A DNA stretch of 52,009 nucleotides from Chloroflexota bacterium. Lineage in GTDB: Bacteria; Chloroflexota; Anaerolineae; Aggregatilineales; Phototrophicaceae. The translations under genes and the position numbers were made by a program. The stretch lies in contig JAPPEU010000015.1 of NCBI GenBank assembly GCA_028875245.1, positions 1 to 52,009 of the forward strand, written 5' to 3'. This document shows positions 24,109 to 33,466 of this stretch, piece after piece. Every line of letters begins with the position of its first letter. The stretch's first letter is position 1. Below the pieces are notes generated by a model. The model did not search any database, had not been told where the DNA came from, and saw only the letters and a list, made by a program, of their open reading frames with translations.

Positions 24109-26457
24109 TTACCGGGATACGCTTATCGTTTTCCCATCCGTGCGCAGATGAATCGTTCCGAGTTCGTCCGTGCGAAACAAGTCAACTTCTTCAAGTTCCG
24201 CCAGCGTATCCGGATCCGGGTCGCCCCGTCGATTGGCAATGTCGCTTTGCAGCAGCGCGATCTGCGGCTTTACTGCGGCGAGAAAGTCGTCATCCAGCGC
24301 GCGGACTGTGCCATGCTGCGGGATCTGCAAGACGGTCGCGCCATCTGCGCCGATGCTGTCTAACATCGCTTGCTGGCCTTCAGCGCTTAAATCTGAAGTC
24401 AGCAAAAACGAGGCAGCGCCATAACGCAGCCGCAGCGCCAGAACATGATCGTTGAGCTTGTCCGTGATCTTTGGCTCTGCCTGGGGATGCAATACCTCGA
24501 TCGTAGCCCCGTCTGAAACATCGACTGTATAGCCCGCGCGCACCTGCGCGACCGCAGTACCGGCCTGGCTCAAGCGAGCCAGGATCTGCTCGAAATCCTC
24601 GTCGAGGGTTGCCTGCCCGTGATACAGCGCCGCGCCAACAGAGTAGCGATCGAGCACGCTGCTGAGCGCGGCGATATCCCAGGCGTCAGGATGTGTGATG
24701 ACCAGGATTTCGATGTCTCGATCATGGAAGGGCAGGCGGTCGCCAATGGCGGTCAGGAGACGGGCGGGAAACCGACCGCCATCCACCAGCACTTGCGCGC
24801 CGCCGGGTGTCTGCGCCAATACCGCATTGCTATGCCCGAGGTCAAGCAGCCAAACGTGCAAATGCCCGTCGGCCCGACTGAGGAACATGGCCCCGATCAG
24901 AATTAAGGACAGCGCCGCTGCCGCGCAGGTGAAAAGGATTACCGAATTGCGCTTGGCGATATCCTGAAGCAGCAACAGCAAGCTTGAGCGAGCGGCCCGA
25001 AACATGGCGCCTCCGATCAGCAGCAGATAGTACGCTTGAATAAGTCTTCCGTCCAAATCCACCGTTATTTCAGCGAAACTCAGTTGGGCGAATGCGCGCA
25101 CCACCGATATCGTCCAGGATATGAAGACAAGTTCCGCCCAAAAGATCAGCGTGCCGACGACCGGGACAAATGTATAAGCGACTGCGGCGGCCATTCCCAA
25201 AAGAAGCGCCGCCGACTGAACCGGCACAATAAGAAAGTTGACTGGCAGCGCAACCAGCGATAATCGACCGAAGTACAGGATGACCAAAGGGAGGGTGGTT
25301 ATCTGCGCCGCGATCGACACGATCAAGGGCTCATTGAGAAAGCTGTGCAGCGCGTTCGCGCTACGCGGCGGCAGATAGCCCTCCAGCAGCCGGCGGAACC
25401 GCCTGGAAAGCGGATCGGCGAAGAGGCTGAGACCGAGCACGGCCAGAAAACTCAGCTGAAAGCCGATATCCAGCAATACATTGGGATCGAAAAAGGAAAG
25501 GAGCAAAGCAGCGAAGGCGAGCGATGCCGGCACAAATGTCTTCCGATTGAGTTGATTGCCGATCACCAGCAAACCACTCATGAGCGCGGCGCGGAGTACG
25601 CCCGGGCTGGCGCCGACCAAAAGCGTGTAGACAGCGATCACCGAGAGCGCATTCAGCGTGACAACAGTTTTGTGGCCGCGGAACAAGCCGGATAGCGCGC
25701 GCAGGACGATGCCGCTTACGATGACCATGTTGAAGCCGCTGATAGCGACGACATGAGACGCGCCGACACGGGCGAAGGCCTCTTCCAATTCCGGGGCGAT
25801 CCCGCTCTCGTCCCCGAGCAGAATGCCCGTTAACAAGCCGGCCTGTGGCTCGGGCAATGCGGACGCGATACTGCCCCGAACTGTCTCTTTCAGACTTAAC
25901 AGCGCTGCCGCCAGCGCGCTGCCGTGCCCGCTGTCAATAAGGTCGACAGCCGCGTGCCGCATGATTGTGAATACGCCGTGACGCGCCAAATAGTCGGCGT
26001 AGGAAAAGGTATCCCAGGTGGCGGGGACTGCCAGGCGCCCGGTCGCGCGAATACGATCGCCATATTGGACCTCGACGCCACGATCCGCTTCGACCAGCAC
26101 CAGACCGCTCGTTTGAATTGTTTCGCTGTTGACGAAGATGGTTTCGCTTGCCAGGCGAAGCTGGATTCTGTCTTCGCGCAGCCCCGGCTCCGCCACCACA
26201 ATGCCTGAAATAGTGCCGCTGTATCCGTTGTAATTGGCGACATCGCTGTTGCCTGGCAGCAGAGACTGGCGAGCTCCGCCAGCGGAAAACGCAGCCAGGC
26301 TGACGAGGAACCACCAAGGCAGCCGCCGCCTAAGCAGGAGCCCGGCAACTGAACTGGCGATCAGCGCCGCTGTCCAATATGAGAGTTCTACTGCGGGAAG
26401 GGATCGGGCAATGCTGATGCCCAAAACCCAGGCGCAACCCAAAACGATAAGCCGCAT
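24109..26457 (-). CDS. comEC: ComEC/Rec2 DNA-uptake channel protein with a decayed nuclease-like domain
   Basis: This 782-residue protein is close to the full length of ComEC. The order is two or three N-terminal membrane segments, a DUF4131-type OB-fold region, the competence domain with LTGILLGDESGI, ASHVVAISGFNM and GASPGVLRAALM and about eight membrane segments, and a C-terminal metallo-beta-lactamase domain (from about residue 530). ComEC conducts single-stranded DNA across the inner membrane during transformation. In the last domain the usual THPHADH motif reads THPDAWD (His589, Asp591, Trp593, Asp594) and PHHG reads PQHG. The metal-binding nuclease site is therefore probably not functional. 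No other competence genes are in the window. Confidence 0.93.
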   Translation of the reverse strand: MRLIVLGCAWVLGISIARSLPAVELSYWTAALIASSVAGLLLRRRLPWWFLVSLAAFSAGGARQSLLPGNSDVANYNGYSGTISGIVVAEPGLREDRIQLRLASETIFVNSETIQTSGLVLVEADRGVEVQYGDRIRATGRLAVPATWDTFSYADYLARHGVFTIMRHAAVDLIDSGHGSALAAALLSLKETVRGSIASALPEPQAGLLTGILLGDESGIAPELEEAFARVGASHVVAISGFNMVIVSGIVLRALSGLFRGHKTVVTLNALSVIAVYTLLVGASPGVLRAALMSGLLVIGNQLNRKTFVPASLAFAALLLSFFDPNVLLDIGFQLSFLAVLGLSLFADPLSRRFRRLLEGYLPPRSANALHSFLNEPLIVSIAAQITTLPLVILYFGRLSLVALPVNFLIVPVQSAALLLGMAAAVAYTFVPVVGTLIFWAELVFISWTISVVRAFAQLSFAEITVDLDGRLIQAYYLLLIGGAMFRAARSSLLLLLQDIAKRNSVILFTCAAAALSLILIGAMFLSRADGHLHVWLLDLGHSNAVLAQTPGGAQVLVDGGRFPARLLTAIGDRLPFHDRDIEILVITHPDAWDIAALSSVLDRYSVGAALYHGQATLDEDFEQILARLSQAGTAVAQVRAGYTVDVSDGATIEVLHPQAEPKITDKLNDHVLALRLRYGAASFLLTSDLSAEGQQAMLDSIGADGATVLQIPQHGTVRALDDDFLAAVKPQIALLQSDIANRRGDPDPDTLAELEEVDLFRTDELGTIHLRTDGKTISVSR

Positions 26458-26580
26458 ATATCGACTGCAGACAAAGACAGAGCGAAATTCAAGTTAGATC
26501 AACGCTTGACGGCCGCGGAAGCAAAACAGACATCGCTATCGTGATGCCTGATTTTGGGAGTTAAGTTGATGAAAATCGAT

Positions 26581-27138
26581 CTAGATGCGGTTGCCTACCG
26601 GCGCTTGCGCTGGCCGTTCGAAGTTGATCGGCTCGTGATTAACTTCATGGTTCTGGACTTCAGCGGTCTCAAGTTCCACCTCGACCGCCGCCGGTTCCTC
26701 ATGCTGCATGATTTGGATCCCATTGCGGACTTCGTCAAGCGTGTGGGCAAACTGCTGCTCCAATTGGCTCAGTTGAATCAGGACGTATTCGTCAGCTTCA
26801 CGCGTGATCTTTGAGGCTTCGATCTTGGCTTGTTCAATCACGTATTCGGCGCGCACTTTCGCTTGTTTCACCATTTCCTGGTCATCAATCAGGTCTTCAC
26901 TGTGCTGCCGCGCCTGCTGCACGATTCGCGCGGCTTCCTCGTTTGCTTCGGCTAGGACGCGGTCCTTCTTTTGAATCGTACGGGCCGCTTTTTCGATCTC
27001 TTCCGGAATCGATATCCGCATTTGATCAATAATTTCCAGGGCGCGTTCCTCATCAACTATCGTGTACTTGGTGCCGAAAAAATGCCGGCCATCGTCGACT
27101 AAATCTTCCAAACGATCAACTAAGTGTTGAATGTCCAT
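26581..27138 (-). CDS. Coiled-coil protein of the DivIVA/ATP synthase b-like type
   Basis: A 185-residue protein, highly charged and helical. It starts MDIQHLVDRLEDLVDDG, continues with a long coiled coil rich in Glu, Ala and Gln (about residues 50-150, for example KKDRVLAEANEEAARIVQQAR), and ends in an acidic tail. Similar proteins beside coaD are usually annotated as hypothetical or ATPase-like and have no fixed role; cell-envelope or division scaffolding is possible. The ATG at 27138 has GGGAGGG six bases upstream. It follows coaD by about 40 bases on the same strand. Confidence 0.75.
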   Translation of the reverse strand: MDIQHLVDRLEDLVDDGRHFFGTKYTIVDEERALEIIDQMRISIPEEIEKAARTIQKKDRVLAEANEEAARIVQQARQHSEDLIDDQEMVKQAKVRAEYVIEQAKIEASKITREADEYVLIQLSQLEQQFAHTLDEVRNGIQIMQHEEPAAVEVELETAEVQNHEVNHEPINFERPAQAPVGNRI

Positions 27139-27179
27139 TGAAACCCTCCCGGTGAAAGACCCTGCATCCGCTGACGAAA

Positions 27180-27671
27180 TCAATTGCCGAATTTGCTGCG
27201 TAAAGCTTGCGAAATAATCGGCGGGACCATCGAACTCACATCCCCGCCTAACTCCGCGATTTCGCGAATCGTGCTCGAACTGATATGCATGTGCTGCTCG
27301 TCGGAAAGAATCATGATCGTCTCCAACTCCGGCGCCAGCTTCTTGTTTGCCATACCCATCCGAAACTCAAACTCGAAATCGCCAAACACTCTTAACCCTC
27401 GAATCAAGGCAACCGCATCCACTAACTTGGCATATTCTACGGTGAGAACGTTATATTTCGCAACTGATATTGAAGGGTAATTCTGAAATATCCGGCGAGC
27501 CAGTTCAACTCTTTCATCAATCTCAAACAAGATGCGCTTTTTGTTGGGGTTAGCGTATATCGCGACTACTATTTTATCGAAGAAGCGGGACGCCCGTATC
27601 GCAACATCTATGTGGCCGTTGTGTATTGGGTCAAGCGATGCCGGATAAAGCGCGATTCCCTTACCGGACAT
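27180..27671 (-). CDS. coaD: Phosphopantetheine adenylyltransferase
   Basis: A 163-residue nucleotidyltransferase that makes dephospho-CoA from 4'-phosphopantetheine and ATP, the penultimate step of coenzyme A synthesis. The signatures are YPASLDPIHNGHI with the HxGH motif (His17, His20), GLRVFGDFEFEFRMGMANKKL, and the C-terminal ISSSTIREI. The length is standard. GGGGGAG a few bases before the ATG at 27671 confirms the start. It is the first gene of a short operon with the coiled-coil protein. Confidence 0.97.
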   Translation of the reverse strand: MSGKGIALYPASLDPIHNGHIDVAIRASRFFDKIVVAIYANPNKKRILFEIDERVELARRIFQNYPSISVAKYNVLTVEYAKLVDAVALIRGLRVFGDFEFEFRMGMANKKLAPELETIMILSDEQHMHISSSTIREIAELGGDVSSMVPPIISQALRSKFGN

Positions 27672-27894
27672 TTAGTCTCCCCCAAGCTACGAGCGCATTC
27701 TAATGGCACTCAAGAATTAGCGCCAATCGATTTGTTGGCAGATTCCTGCTCCAATGCGAATCATTTCGCCAACAGTGAACAAACGGTCGCTTAAGGCGAG
27801 TGTGAATGTGCTTTCCTGAATGCAATGCCAGATTTTGTTGCGGGTTGCCGTCGTCCGGACAGGAGCGGCGGCGCGAATCCTATGGAGATAAGCC

Positions 27895-29034
27895 ATGAAT
27901 CAAACACTGTCTGAAATGGAACAGATTCAGCTGGCGCGGAGCGAGATTGCGCAGGCGCGTGAGCATCTGCGGCTGGCCAGCGACGCTTTGAGCAAGGCGG
28001 CAACGGAAGTGACAGGGGAAAATTCGCCCGGCGCGCGCCCCGCTGAGGCAGAGGAAACGCCGGGCGATCTGCTTGATTTCGCGCAGGAGATAATCGAGCA
28101 GGTCTTGCCCCGGCCTCTGGCGCAGAAGGCGAAGCAGGATGGGGCCGGATCACGCGAATGGTTAACTCAGGTGTACATCGTCTCGCTTGCCCCCAGAGGC
28201 ATTGACGAACCAGTTGCGGCCCTCGTCGTAATGCTGGCGGCTGTCAAGTTCGGCCTTCGTCACCAGCTATTGCTGCAAACCGAGAAGCGCCTGGGCCTGG
28301 CGCACAAAAGACCAATTAAGCAGCTCGACCGATTTCTGGATTCCTTCGTGTCCCAAATCATAGAAGCCGATGTGAGCGACGCCCGTTTCAATGACTGGCT
28401 TCGGCGAACGGTGCAGCAGCATTATCCCGGTTTCCGCAATGGCAATCGCCTCGACCTGCCGAACGGCGGCGCGCTGCGCATCCCGGAGGTTATCGAGCCG
28501 ATCCGCCTTCAACCGGCCGCGCCGATCGCCGCTTCCGCGCTGAGGTCACCCGTCGATCCGGCCTCGGTGGTCATCATCCCTCCTGGCAGCGGCTGGCGCA
28601 TCACGCTGGGATACGCGCAGGTCCTCAATGACGAGAACTACCCCGCCTTCCATGGCAAGCGCCACAGCGGCATCGACATTTTCAAGTGGGATGCTTACCA
28701 GGCGCCCGTTCACGCCATGCGCGCCGGCGTCGTGATTGATGCGGCCTATCTGCCCAAGGGCTTCGGCAACACCGTTGTCGTGGAGCACGCGGACAAGACC
28801 TGCCTGCGCTATACGCATCTGGACAAGATCTTGGTTAAAAAGGGAGATCGAATTGTTGGCGGTCAGCAGATTGGGACGGTCGGCAAAGGCGCGAAGCAGA
28901 TCTACCCGGCGCATCTGCACCTGGACATGCCGCGCTCCAAAACCTACGCCCGCGCCAGAACCTATTATGACAGCGCAACCGACGTCGCCGAACGTTTCAT
29001 CAACCCGCTGAGCTGGATTCCGGCAGCCACCTGA
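27895..29034 (+). CDS. M23 family (LytM-type) metallopeptidase-domain protein without signal peptide
   Basis: A 379-residue protein. The N-terminus is helical and polar with no signal peptide or membrane segment. A middle helical region (about 55-185) resembles no family I know. The C-terminal M23 domain (about 220-370) has HSGID (His257, Asp261) and HLH (His340, His342), the complete zinc-binding set, and an intact GFGNTVVVEH core. M23 enzymes usually cut peptidoglycan cross-bridges outside the membrane, so the missing export signal is odd. GGAG upstream of the ATG at 27895 supports the start. It is divergent from coaD and convergent with recG. Confidence 0.85.
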   Translation: MNQTLSEMEQIQLARSEIAQAREHLRLASDALSKAATEVTGENSPGARPAEAEETPGDLLDFAQEIIEQVLPRPLAQKAKQDGAGSREWLTQVYIVSLAPRGIDEPVAALVVMLAAVKFGLRHQLLLQTEKRLGLAHKRPIKQLDRFLDSFVSQIIEADVSDARFNDWLRRTVQQHYPGFRNGNRLDLPNGGALRIPEVIEPIRLQPAAPIAASALRSPVDPASVVIIPPGSGWRITLGYAQVLNDENYPAFHGKRHSGIDIFKWDAYQAPVHAMRAGVVIDAAYLPKGFGNTVVVEHADKTCLRYTHLDKILVKKGDRIVGGQQIGTVGKGAKQIYPAHLHLDMPRSKTYARARTYYDSATDVAERFINPLSWIPAAT

Positions 29035-29055
29035 CAGCGACCAAGCCAGGCCCCC

Positions 29056-31740
29056 TCAGCTAACATCACCGGGGTCCGCGTTCAGTCGGCTGACGCGCTC
29101 GGCCAACAGCTGATGCTCCGGCAATCCAAGGGCAGGGTCTTCTTCAATGATTGTGACCGCTTCACGGCGGGAGAGCTCGGCGAGGCCGGTAAATTCATCG
29201 CCTAGCAATTGCAGATAACTTTGGCCGCTCTGCCGCCTGCCCAGCAAATCGCCCACACCGCGCAGTTGAAGGTCCACTTCGGCAAGATGAAAGCCATCGT
29301 TCGATTCTTCCACAGCGGCCAGTCGCTGTTCCGCTGCGGTCATTTCCGCCTTGCTTATTCGCCCAGCCTGTCCGTCTCGAATTCTGTCGATGTCAATCGC
29401 CGCCGCCTCATCGGGTATCAAGAAACAATACGCCTGGTCTGCTCCCCGGCCGACTCGCCCGCGAAACTGGTGCAGCTGCGCCAAGCCGAAACGATTGGCG
29501 CCTTCGATCGTGATGATGCTCGCGTTGGGTATATCAACCCCAACTTCGGCCACCGTGGTGGTCACCATCACATCGTAGCGGCCGTCCGCGAACTCGCTCA
29601 TGAGCGCGTCTTTTTCACTCGGGCTCATGCGCCCGTGCAGCAAGCATACGCGAAAGCGAAAGAATACCTGGCTGAGGCGCTCGTACGCGCCCATGGCGTC
29701 GGCGGTTTCCAAGGTCTCCGATTCTTCCACCAGCGGATGAATAAAGAAGGCTTGCCGCCCCCGCTCCAACTGTGCCGTGACAAATCCATAGAGCCGTTCA
29801 CGCGCGACCGGGTCCATAATCTTGGTGATGACTTCCTGGCGGCCCGGCGGTTTCTCGTCCATGAGCGTGATATCCAAATCCGCAAACCAGGTCAGCGCGA
29901 TGCTGCGTGGATAGGGTGTAGCGCTCATGAAGAGCAGATGTGGATTCTGCCCCTTGCCGCGCAGCGCCGCCCGCTGGTCAACGCCGAAGCGCTGCTGCTC
30001 ATCAATGACAGCGATCGCCAAATCATGAAATTCCACGCCCTTCTGTATGACGGCGTGCGTACCAACGACGATGTCAATTGAGCCATCGGCGACGCCCCGA
30101 TAGATCGATTCGCGCTCTGATGCGCTCAAGGCGCCCGTCAGCAGCGCGACAACAGGCTTTTCCGCTGTAGAAAACCGGCTGAAACTTTCCTGTATCGAGC
30201 GATAGTGCTGTTCTGCCAGGATGCCGGTTGGCGCCATGATCGCCGCCTGCCGCCCGTTGTGCAGCGCCATAGCCATAGCCACAATGGCCACCGCTGTCTT
30301 GCCGCAGCCAACATCGCCCTGCAGCAGCCGATTCATCGGGACAGCGCTGGATGCATCGCGGCGAATATCGGCTACCGCGCTGTTCTGCGCCTTTGTGAAA
30401 TCATAAGGAAAAGCCGCGCTGATGAATGCCTCCAGAGCGCCGTCGTCGATGCTGAGTTGCGGGCCGGGGAGGGATTGCCACTCGCGGCGATTCATCAACA
30501 GCGCCAGCTGCATCATAAGCAGTTCGTCAAAGGCGAGCCGTTTTCGCGCATGGTCTCGATGATCCCAACCCTCGGGAAAATGAACTTGACGCAGCGCCCA
30601 GCCCAAATCGGCCAATTCGGCGCGCTCCAGAATGGCCGTTGGCAAGGGATCGGGAATCTTCTCCCGCCACTCGTCAACAAGCGTCTTGACAATGCGCCTG
30701 AACTGCCTCGGGCGCAGTCCTTTCGTCATGCGATAAACCGGCACGATTCCAATCGTATGCAGATTCTCGCTATCGAGCTCTTCCCATTCTGGATTGGTCA
30801 TCTGTCTCATATCGCGGAAATAGGTCGCTTTTCCGCTCAGCACGACCTGCATGCCGCGCTGGAGCTTGGCCGCCAGGTAATCTTGCCGAAAGAAACGGAT
30901 GGACAAAGTGCCCGTGCCATCGGAAACACGTACAGCCAGGTCCTTGCCCCGCGCGCCGCTGGAGACCACTCTCGTCTGGGTAATAGTGGCGATCACAGTC
31001 GCCTCTTCGCCCGCCGGCAAATCCCTGATCGCCAGCAGTTCCGTATAATCGCGGTACAGCCGCGGCAAGTTGAAAAGCAAGTCCCGCACCGTAAAGATGT
31101 TCATTTGCCCCAGCAGTTCGGCAAACTTCCTGCCGATGCCCTTGACCTCGGTCGCCGGCGCCTCCAGCGACTCCCGCAAGTTTTGCACTTCTTCATTCGA
31201 CCGTTGCGGGCGCGGCTGGCGGGGCGGGCGCGCCAAACGCGGCATAGCGGGCAAATCCAGCCGGGGCGCATTGGGCCCGCCGGTAAAGTCTTCATCATAG
31301 GTGGCGCTGTCATAGGCGTAGGAGCGCTTGTGCTGGCTCCCGCGCCGTGGATTCTCCTGCCGGCGATCACCCTGTTTGCGCGGCGGCCGCCGTCTGTCGG
31401 CCTCGGCGGATGAGCCCGCCGGCGGCTTCAGTTTGCCCTGCCAGGCAGGGATGCGGTCGGCATATTCTTTTGGCGCCGGCGCCCGATTGGTCGCCCGATC
31501 CAGGAGATAATTCAGCTTGCTTATGCGCTCGTCATCGGTTTCTAGCCGTTCATAGCCATTCAGAATATCAACGATCTCATCTATCAGAATGTGCTGCTCG
31601 GCGCGCCGCGCTTGCTCGCGGGCTTGCGGCTGCCAGGTCGACGCATACGCGCTCATGCCACCGACCACCGCCGTGTTCCTGGCCCCTTGATCTCGCTCAA
31701 GCTTCAGGATTTTCACCATCGTTTCCAGCGCAGAGGGCAT
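29056..31740 (-). CDS. recG: ATP-dependent DNA helicase RecG with long N-terminal extension
   Basis: An 894-residue enzyme, longer than the usual 680-820. Residues 1-200 are a helical and then basic, low-complexity extension. A helix-hairpin-helix-like stretch (EVKGIGRKFAELLGQMNIFT) and the OB-fold wedge follow. The helicase core has Walker A GDVGCGKTA, motif II DEQQ (DEQH in most RecGs), motif III MSATPYPRS, and the C-terminal HGRMSPSEKDALM and QFRGRVGRG. RecG remodels stalled forks and D-loops. The ATG at 31740 has GGAG upstream and lies three bases after the DegV stop, so recG ends the fakA operon. Confidence 0.96.
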   Translation of the reverse strand: MPSALETMVKILKLERDQGARNTAVVGGMSAYASTWQPQAREQARRAEQHILIDEIVDILNGYERLETDDERISKLNYLLDRATNRAPAPKEYADRIPAWQGKLKPPAGSSAEADRRRPPRKQGDRRQENPRRGSQHKRSYAYDSATYDEDFTGGPNAPRLDLPAMPRLARPPRQPRPQRSNEEVQNLRESLEAPATEVKGIGRKFAELLGQMNIFTVRDLLFNLPRLYRDYTELLAIRDLPAGEEATVIATITQTRVVSSGARGKDLAVRVSDGTGTLSIRFFRQDYLAAKLQRGMQVVLSGKATYFRDMRQMTNPEWEELDSENLHTIGIVPVYRMTKGLRPRQFRRIVKTLVDEWREKIPDPLPTAILERAELADLGWALRQVHFPEGWDHRDHARKRLAFDELLMMQLALLMNRREWQSLPGPQLSIDDGALEAFISAAFPYDFTKAQNSAVADIRRDASSAVPMNRLLQGDVGCGKTAVAIVAMAMALHNGRQAAIMAPTGILAEQHYRSIQESFSRFSTAEKPVVALLTGALSASERESIYRGVADGSIDIVVGTHAVIQKGVEFHDLAIAVIDEQQRFGVDQRAALRGKGQNPHLLFMSATPYPRSIALTWFADLDITLMDEKPPGRQEVITKIMDPVARERLYGFVTAQLERGRQAFFIHPLVEESETLETADAMGAYERLSQVFFRFRVCLLHGRMSPSEKDALMSEFADGRYDVMVTTTVAEVGVDIPNASIITIEGANRFGLAQLHQFRGRVGRGADQAYCFLIPDEAAAIDIDRIRDGQAGRISKAEMTAAEQRLAAVEESNDGFHLAEVDLQLRGVGDLLGRRQSGQSYLQLLGDEFTGLAELSRREAVTIIEEDPALGLPEHQLLAERVSRLNADPGDVS

Positions 31741-31743
31741 GAA

Positions 31744-32601
31744 TTATCGTCTCCAGTCCGCGTTCAATGTCGCCACGCCGATCGAGCCCGGTCCAACATG
31801 GGCGCCCAGGGTCGGCGTTGTTTCGATAAATAGTGTATCAGATGGCGCGCTGTCTCGAATGGAATCCAGGAACTTCTTCGCGCCTGCCAGGTTGGCTGTG
31901 TGCAAAAGCGCAAGACGCTCCAAAGGCGATTGCGCCAGCGTCAGCGTTCGCAGTCGCTGCTCCGCGCGCGCCCAGGTGCGCTGCCGTGAAATTGATGAGA
32001 CTTCGCCATCGTGTACGCTCACAATGGGTTTGATCTTGAGCAGACTCCCGATGCTTGCCGTGAGCGCGTTCACGCGTCCGCTGCGGCGCAGGTATTCCAT
32101 CGTATCGATAATGGCGTACACGCTGGTTTTCCGCCGTACGCGCTCGATCGCATCAAGTATGGTCTCAAGCCCAAGGCCCTGCGCCGCCAGTTCCGCCGCT
32201 GCCCACACTTGCAAGCCGATGCCGAAGGTCAATTGCTGGCTGTCCACCAATGTGACCCTGTCGCCGCCGACTGCCTCCGCGCCCAGGCGCATCGCGTTCA
32301 AGGTGCCGCTCAGTTTCTCCGGCACGTGGATGGACACAATGTGATCGACGCCATCATCGAGTATGGATTCGTAGAAGGCTGCCGCGTCGCCGGGGGAGGG
32401 CGCGGCGGTGGTAGGCTGCGCTTCCATGTAAGGGAGCTCGCGGTAGAATCGTTCTCGATCCAGCGAGACCCCGTCGTCGGGGATGCTCTCGCGCCCGATG
32501 TTCACATACGTTGGGATGACGTGTATGTTGAAGCGGCCGGCAATATCGGCGGGCAGGTCACAGACGCTGTCGGCCGCGATGCGAATGCGACTAGAAGTCA
32601 T
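31744..32601 (-). CDS. DegV family protein, canonical FakB-like fatty-acid-binding subunit
   Basis: A 285-residue DegV-fold protein. ADSVCDLP opens the first domain, the fatty-acid carboxylate motif LSGTLNAM is intact, and AHVGPGSIGVA near the C-terminus keeps the conserved histidine. In FakA/FakB systems such proteins carry a bound fatty acid to the kinase FakA, which phosphorylates it for membrane lipid synthesis. Its start overlaps the stop of the other DegV gene by 11 bases, and fakA lies just beyond, so the same complex is likely. Confidence 0.9.
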   Translation of the reverse strand: MTSSRIRIAADSVCDLPADIAGRFNIHVIPTYVNIGRESIPDDGVSLDRERFYRELPYMEAQPTTAAPSPGDAAAFYESILDDGVDHIVSIHVPEKLSGTLNAMRLGAEAVGGDRVTLVDSQQLTFGIGLQVWAAAELAAQGLGLETILDAIERVRRKTSVYAIIDTMEYLRRSGRVNALTASIGSLLKIKPIVSVHDGEVSSISRQRTWARAEQRLRTLTLAQSPLERLALLHTANLAGAKKFLDSIRDSAPSDTLFIETTPTLGAHVGPGSIGVATLNADWRR

Positions 32602-33466
32602 AATCGAATTCGTCCACCGCTTTTTCCAGGACGGCGACGCCCGTCGCTTCGGCGCCCAGGTATGCCGCCATCGTGGCGCTGTACATCGTGAACGGGAAAT
32701 GCTGGCCGGGGAATTCGAGCGCCAGCCTGTCTTGCATCACGCGCGTTTCTTCGGTGATATGCTTCTGATCTTGCAGGACAACGGCATCCTCCAATTCGGT
32801 GAATTCGACCAGGAATTCAACCAGCCGTTCGATGACCTCGCCGCGGCTGCGCACCTTCTCGATAACGATTATCTGGCCGCCTTCCAGGCTGACGAAAGGC
32901 TTGATGCCCAAGTGCGTGGCGAGGATCGCATGTGACGGTTTCATGAAGCCATTGGCGCACAAAAAATCGACATTATTCACACAGTAAACTGAATAGATTC
33001 GATTGACGGCTTGGCGCACCGTCTGGATGACATCTTCCGCCGTTTCCTCATCGCGGGCGGCGCGCGCGGCGACGCGGATGAGCATCCCCTGCCCGGCGCA
33101 GAGACTCTGCGAATCGACGACCGCGATCTCGCAGCTGCCGCTCACCTGCTGCGCGGCCAGGCGCCCATTCTTCCAGCTCTCCGAAAGCTCGCGCGAAGGG
33201 TGCACCGAGATGATCGCGTCGCAAAAGTGAGACAGGCGCGCGTATAACTCAGCGTAGTCGGTTTCGGACGGCGGCAGGATTTTTGGCGGGCGGCCATGTT
33301 CAGAAAAGAGTTGAAAGGCCTTTTCGGTATCGATGTCGATGTCCTCCAGGTAGCGCGCGCCTCCGATTTCAATGACATTCGGCAGAATGGTGACGGGAAA
33401 GTGACGCACTAGACGCGGGTTGGAAAAGCGCGCTCCGCTGTCGGTGACGATGTGAATTCTTGGCAT
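32591..33466 (-). CDS. DegV family protein, divergent at the ligand site
   Basis: A 291-residue DegV-fold protein that opens with IVTDSGARFSNP. It keeps the overall fold and length, but the usual SGT motif reads LSESW and the C-terminal HxGPG motif reads YLGAEATG, without the histidine. It may bind a different acyl chain or another ligand, or act as a regulatory partner. Its ATG shares one base with the fakA stop (TAATG), which indicates coupled translation. The two adjacent DegV genes recall the FakB1/FakB2 pairs of Firmicutes that differ in fatty-acid preference. Confidence 0.88.
   Translation of the reverse strand: MPRIHIVTDSGARFSNPRLVRHFPVTILPNVIEIGGARYLEDIDIDTEKAFQLFSEHGRPPKILPPSETDYAELYARLSHFCDAIISVHPSRELSESWKNGRLAAQQVSGSCEIAVVDSQSLCAGQGMLIRVAARAARDEETAEDVIQTVRQAVNRIYSVYCVNNVDFLCANGFMKPSHAILATHLGIKPFVSLEGGQIIVIEKVRSRGEVIERLVEFLVEFTELEDAVVLQDQKHITEETRVMQDRLALEFPGQHFPFTMYSATMAAYLGAEATGVAVLEKAVDEFDYDF

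Noticed and set aside
27791..28153. A 120-codon minus-strand open frame over the start of the M23 peptidase gene
   Set aside because: It overlaps a gene with complete zinc motifs and a good ribosome binding site, and has a low-complexity Pro/Ala/Arg translation.
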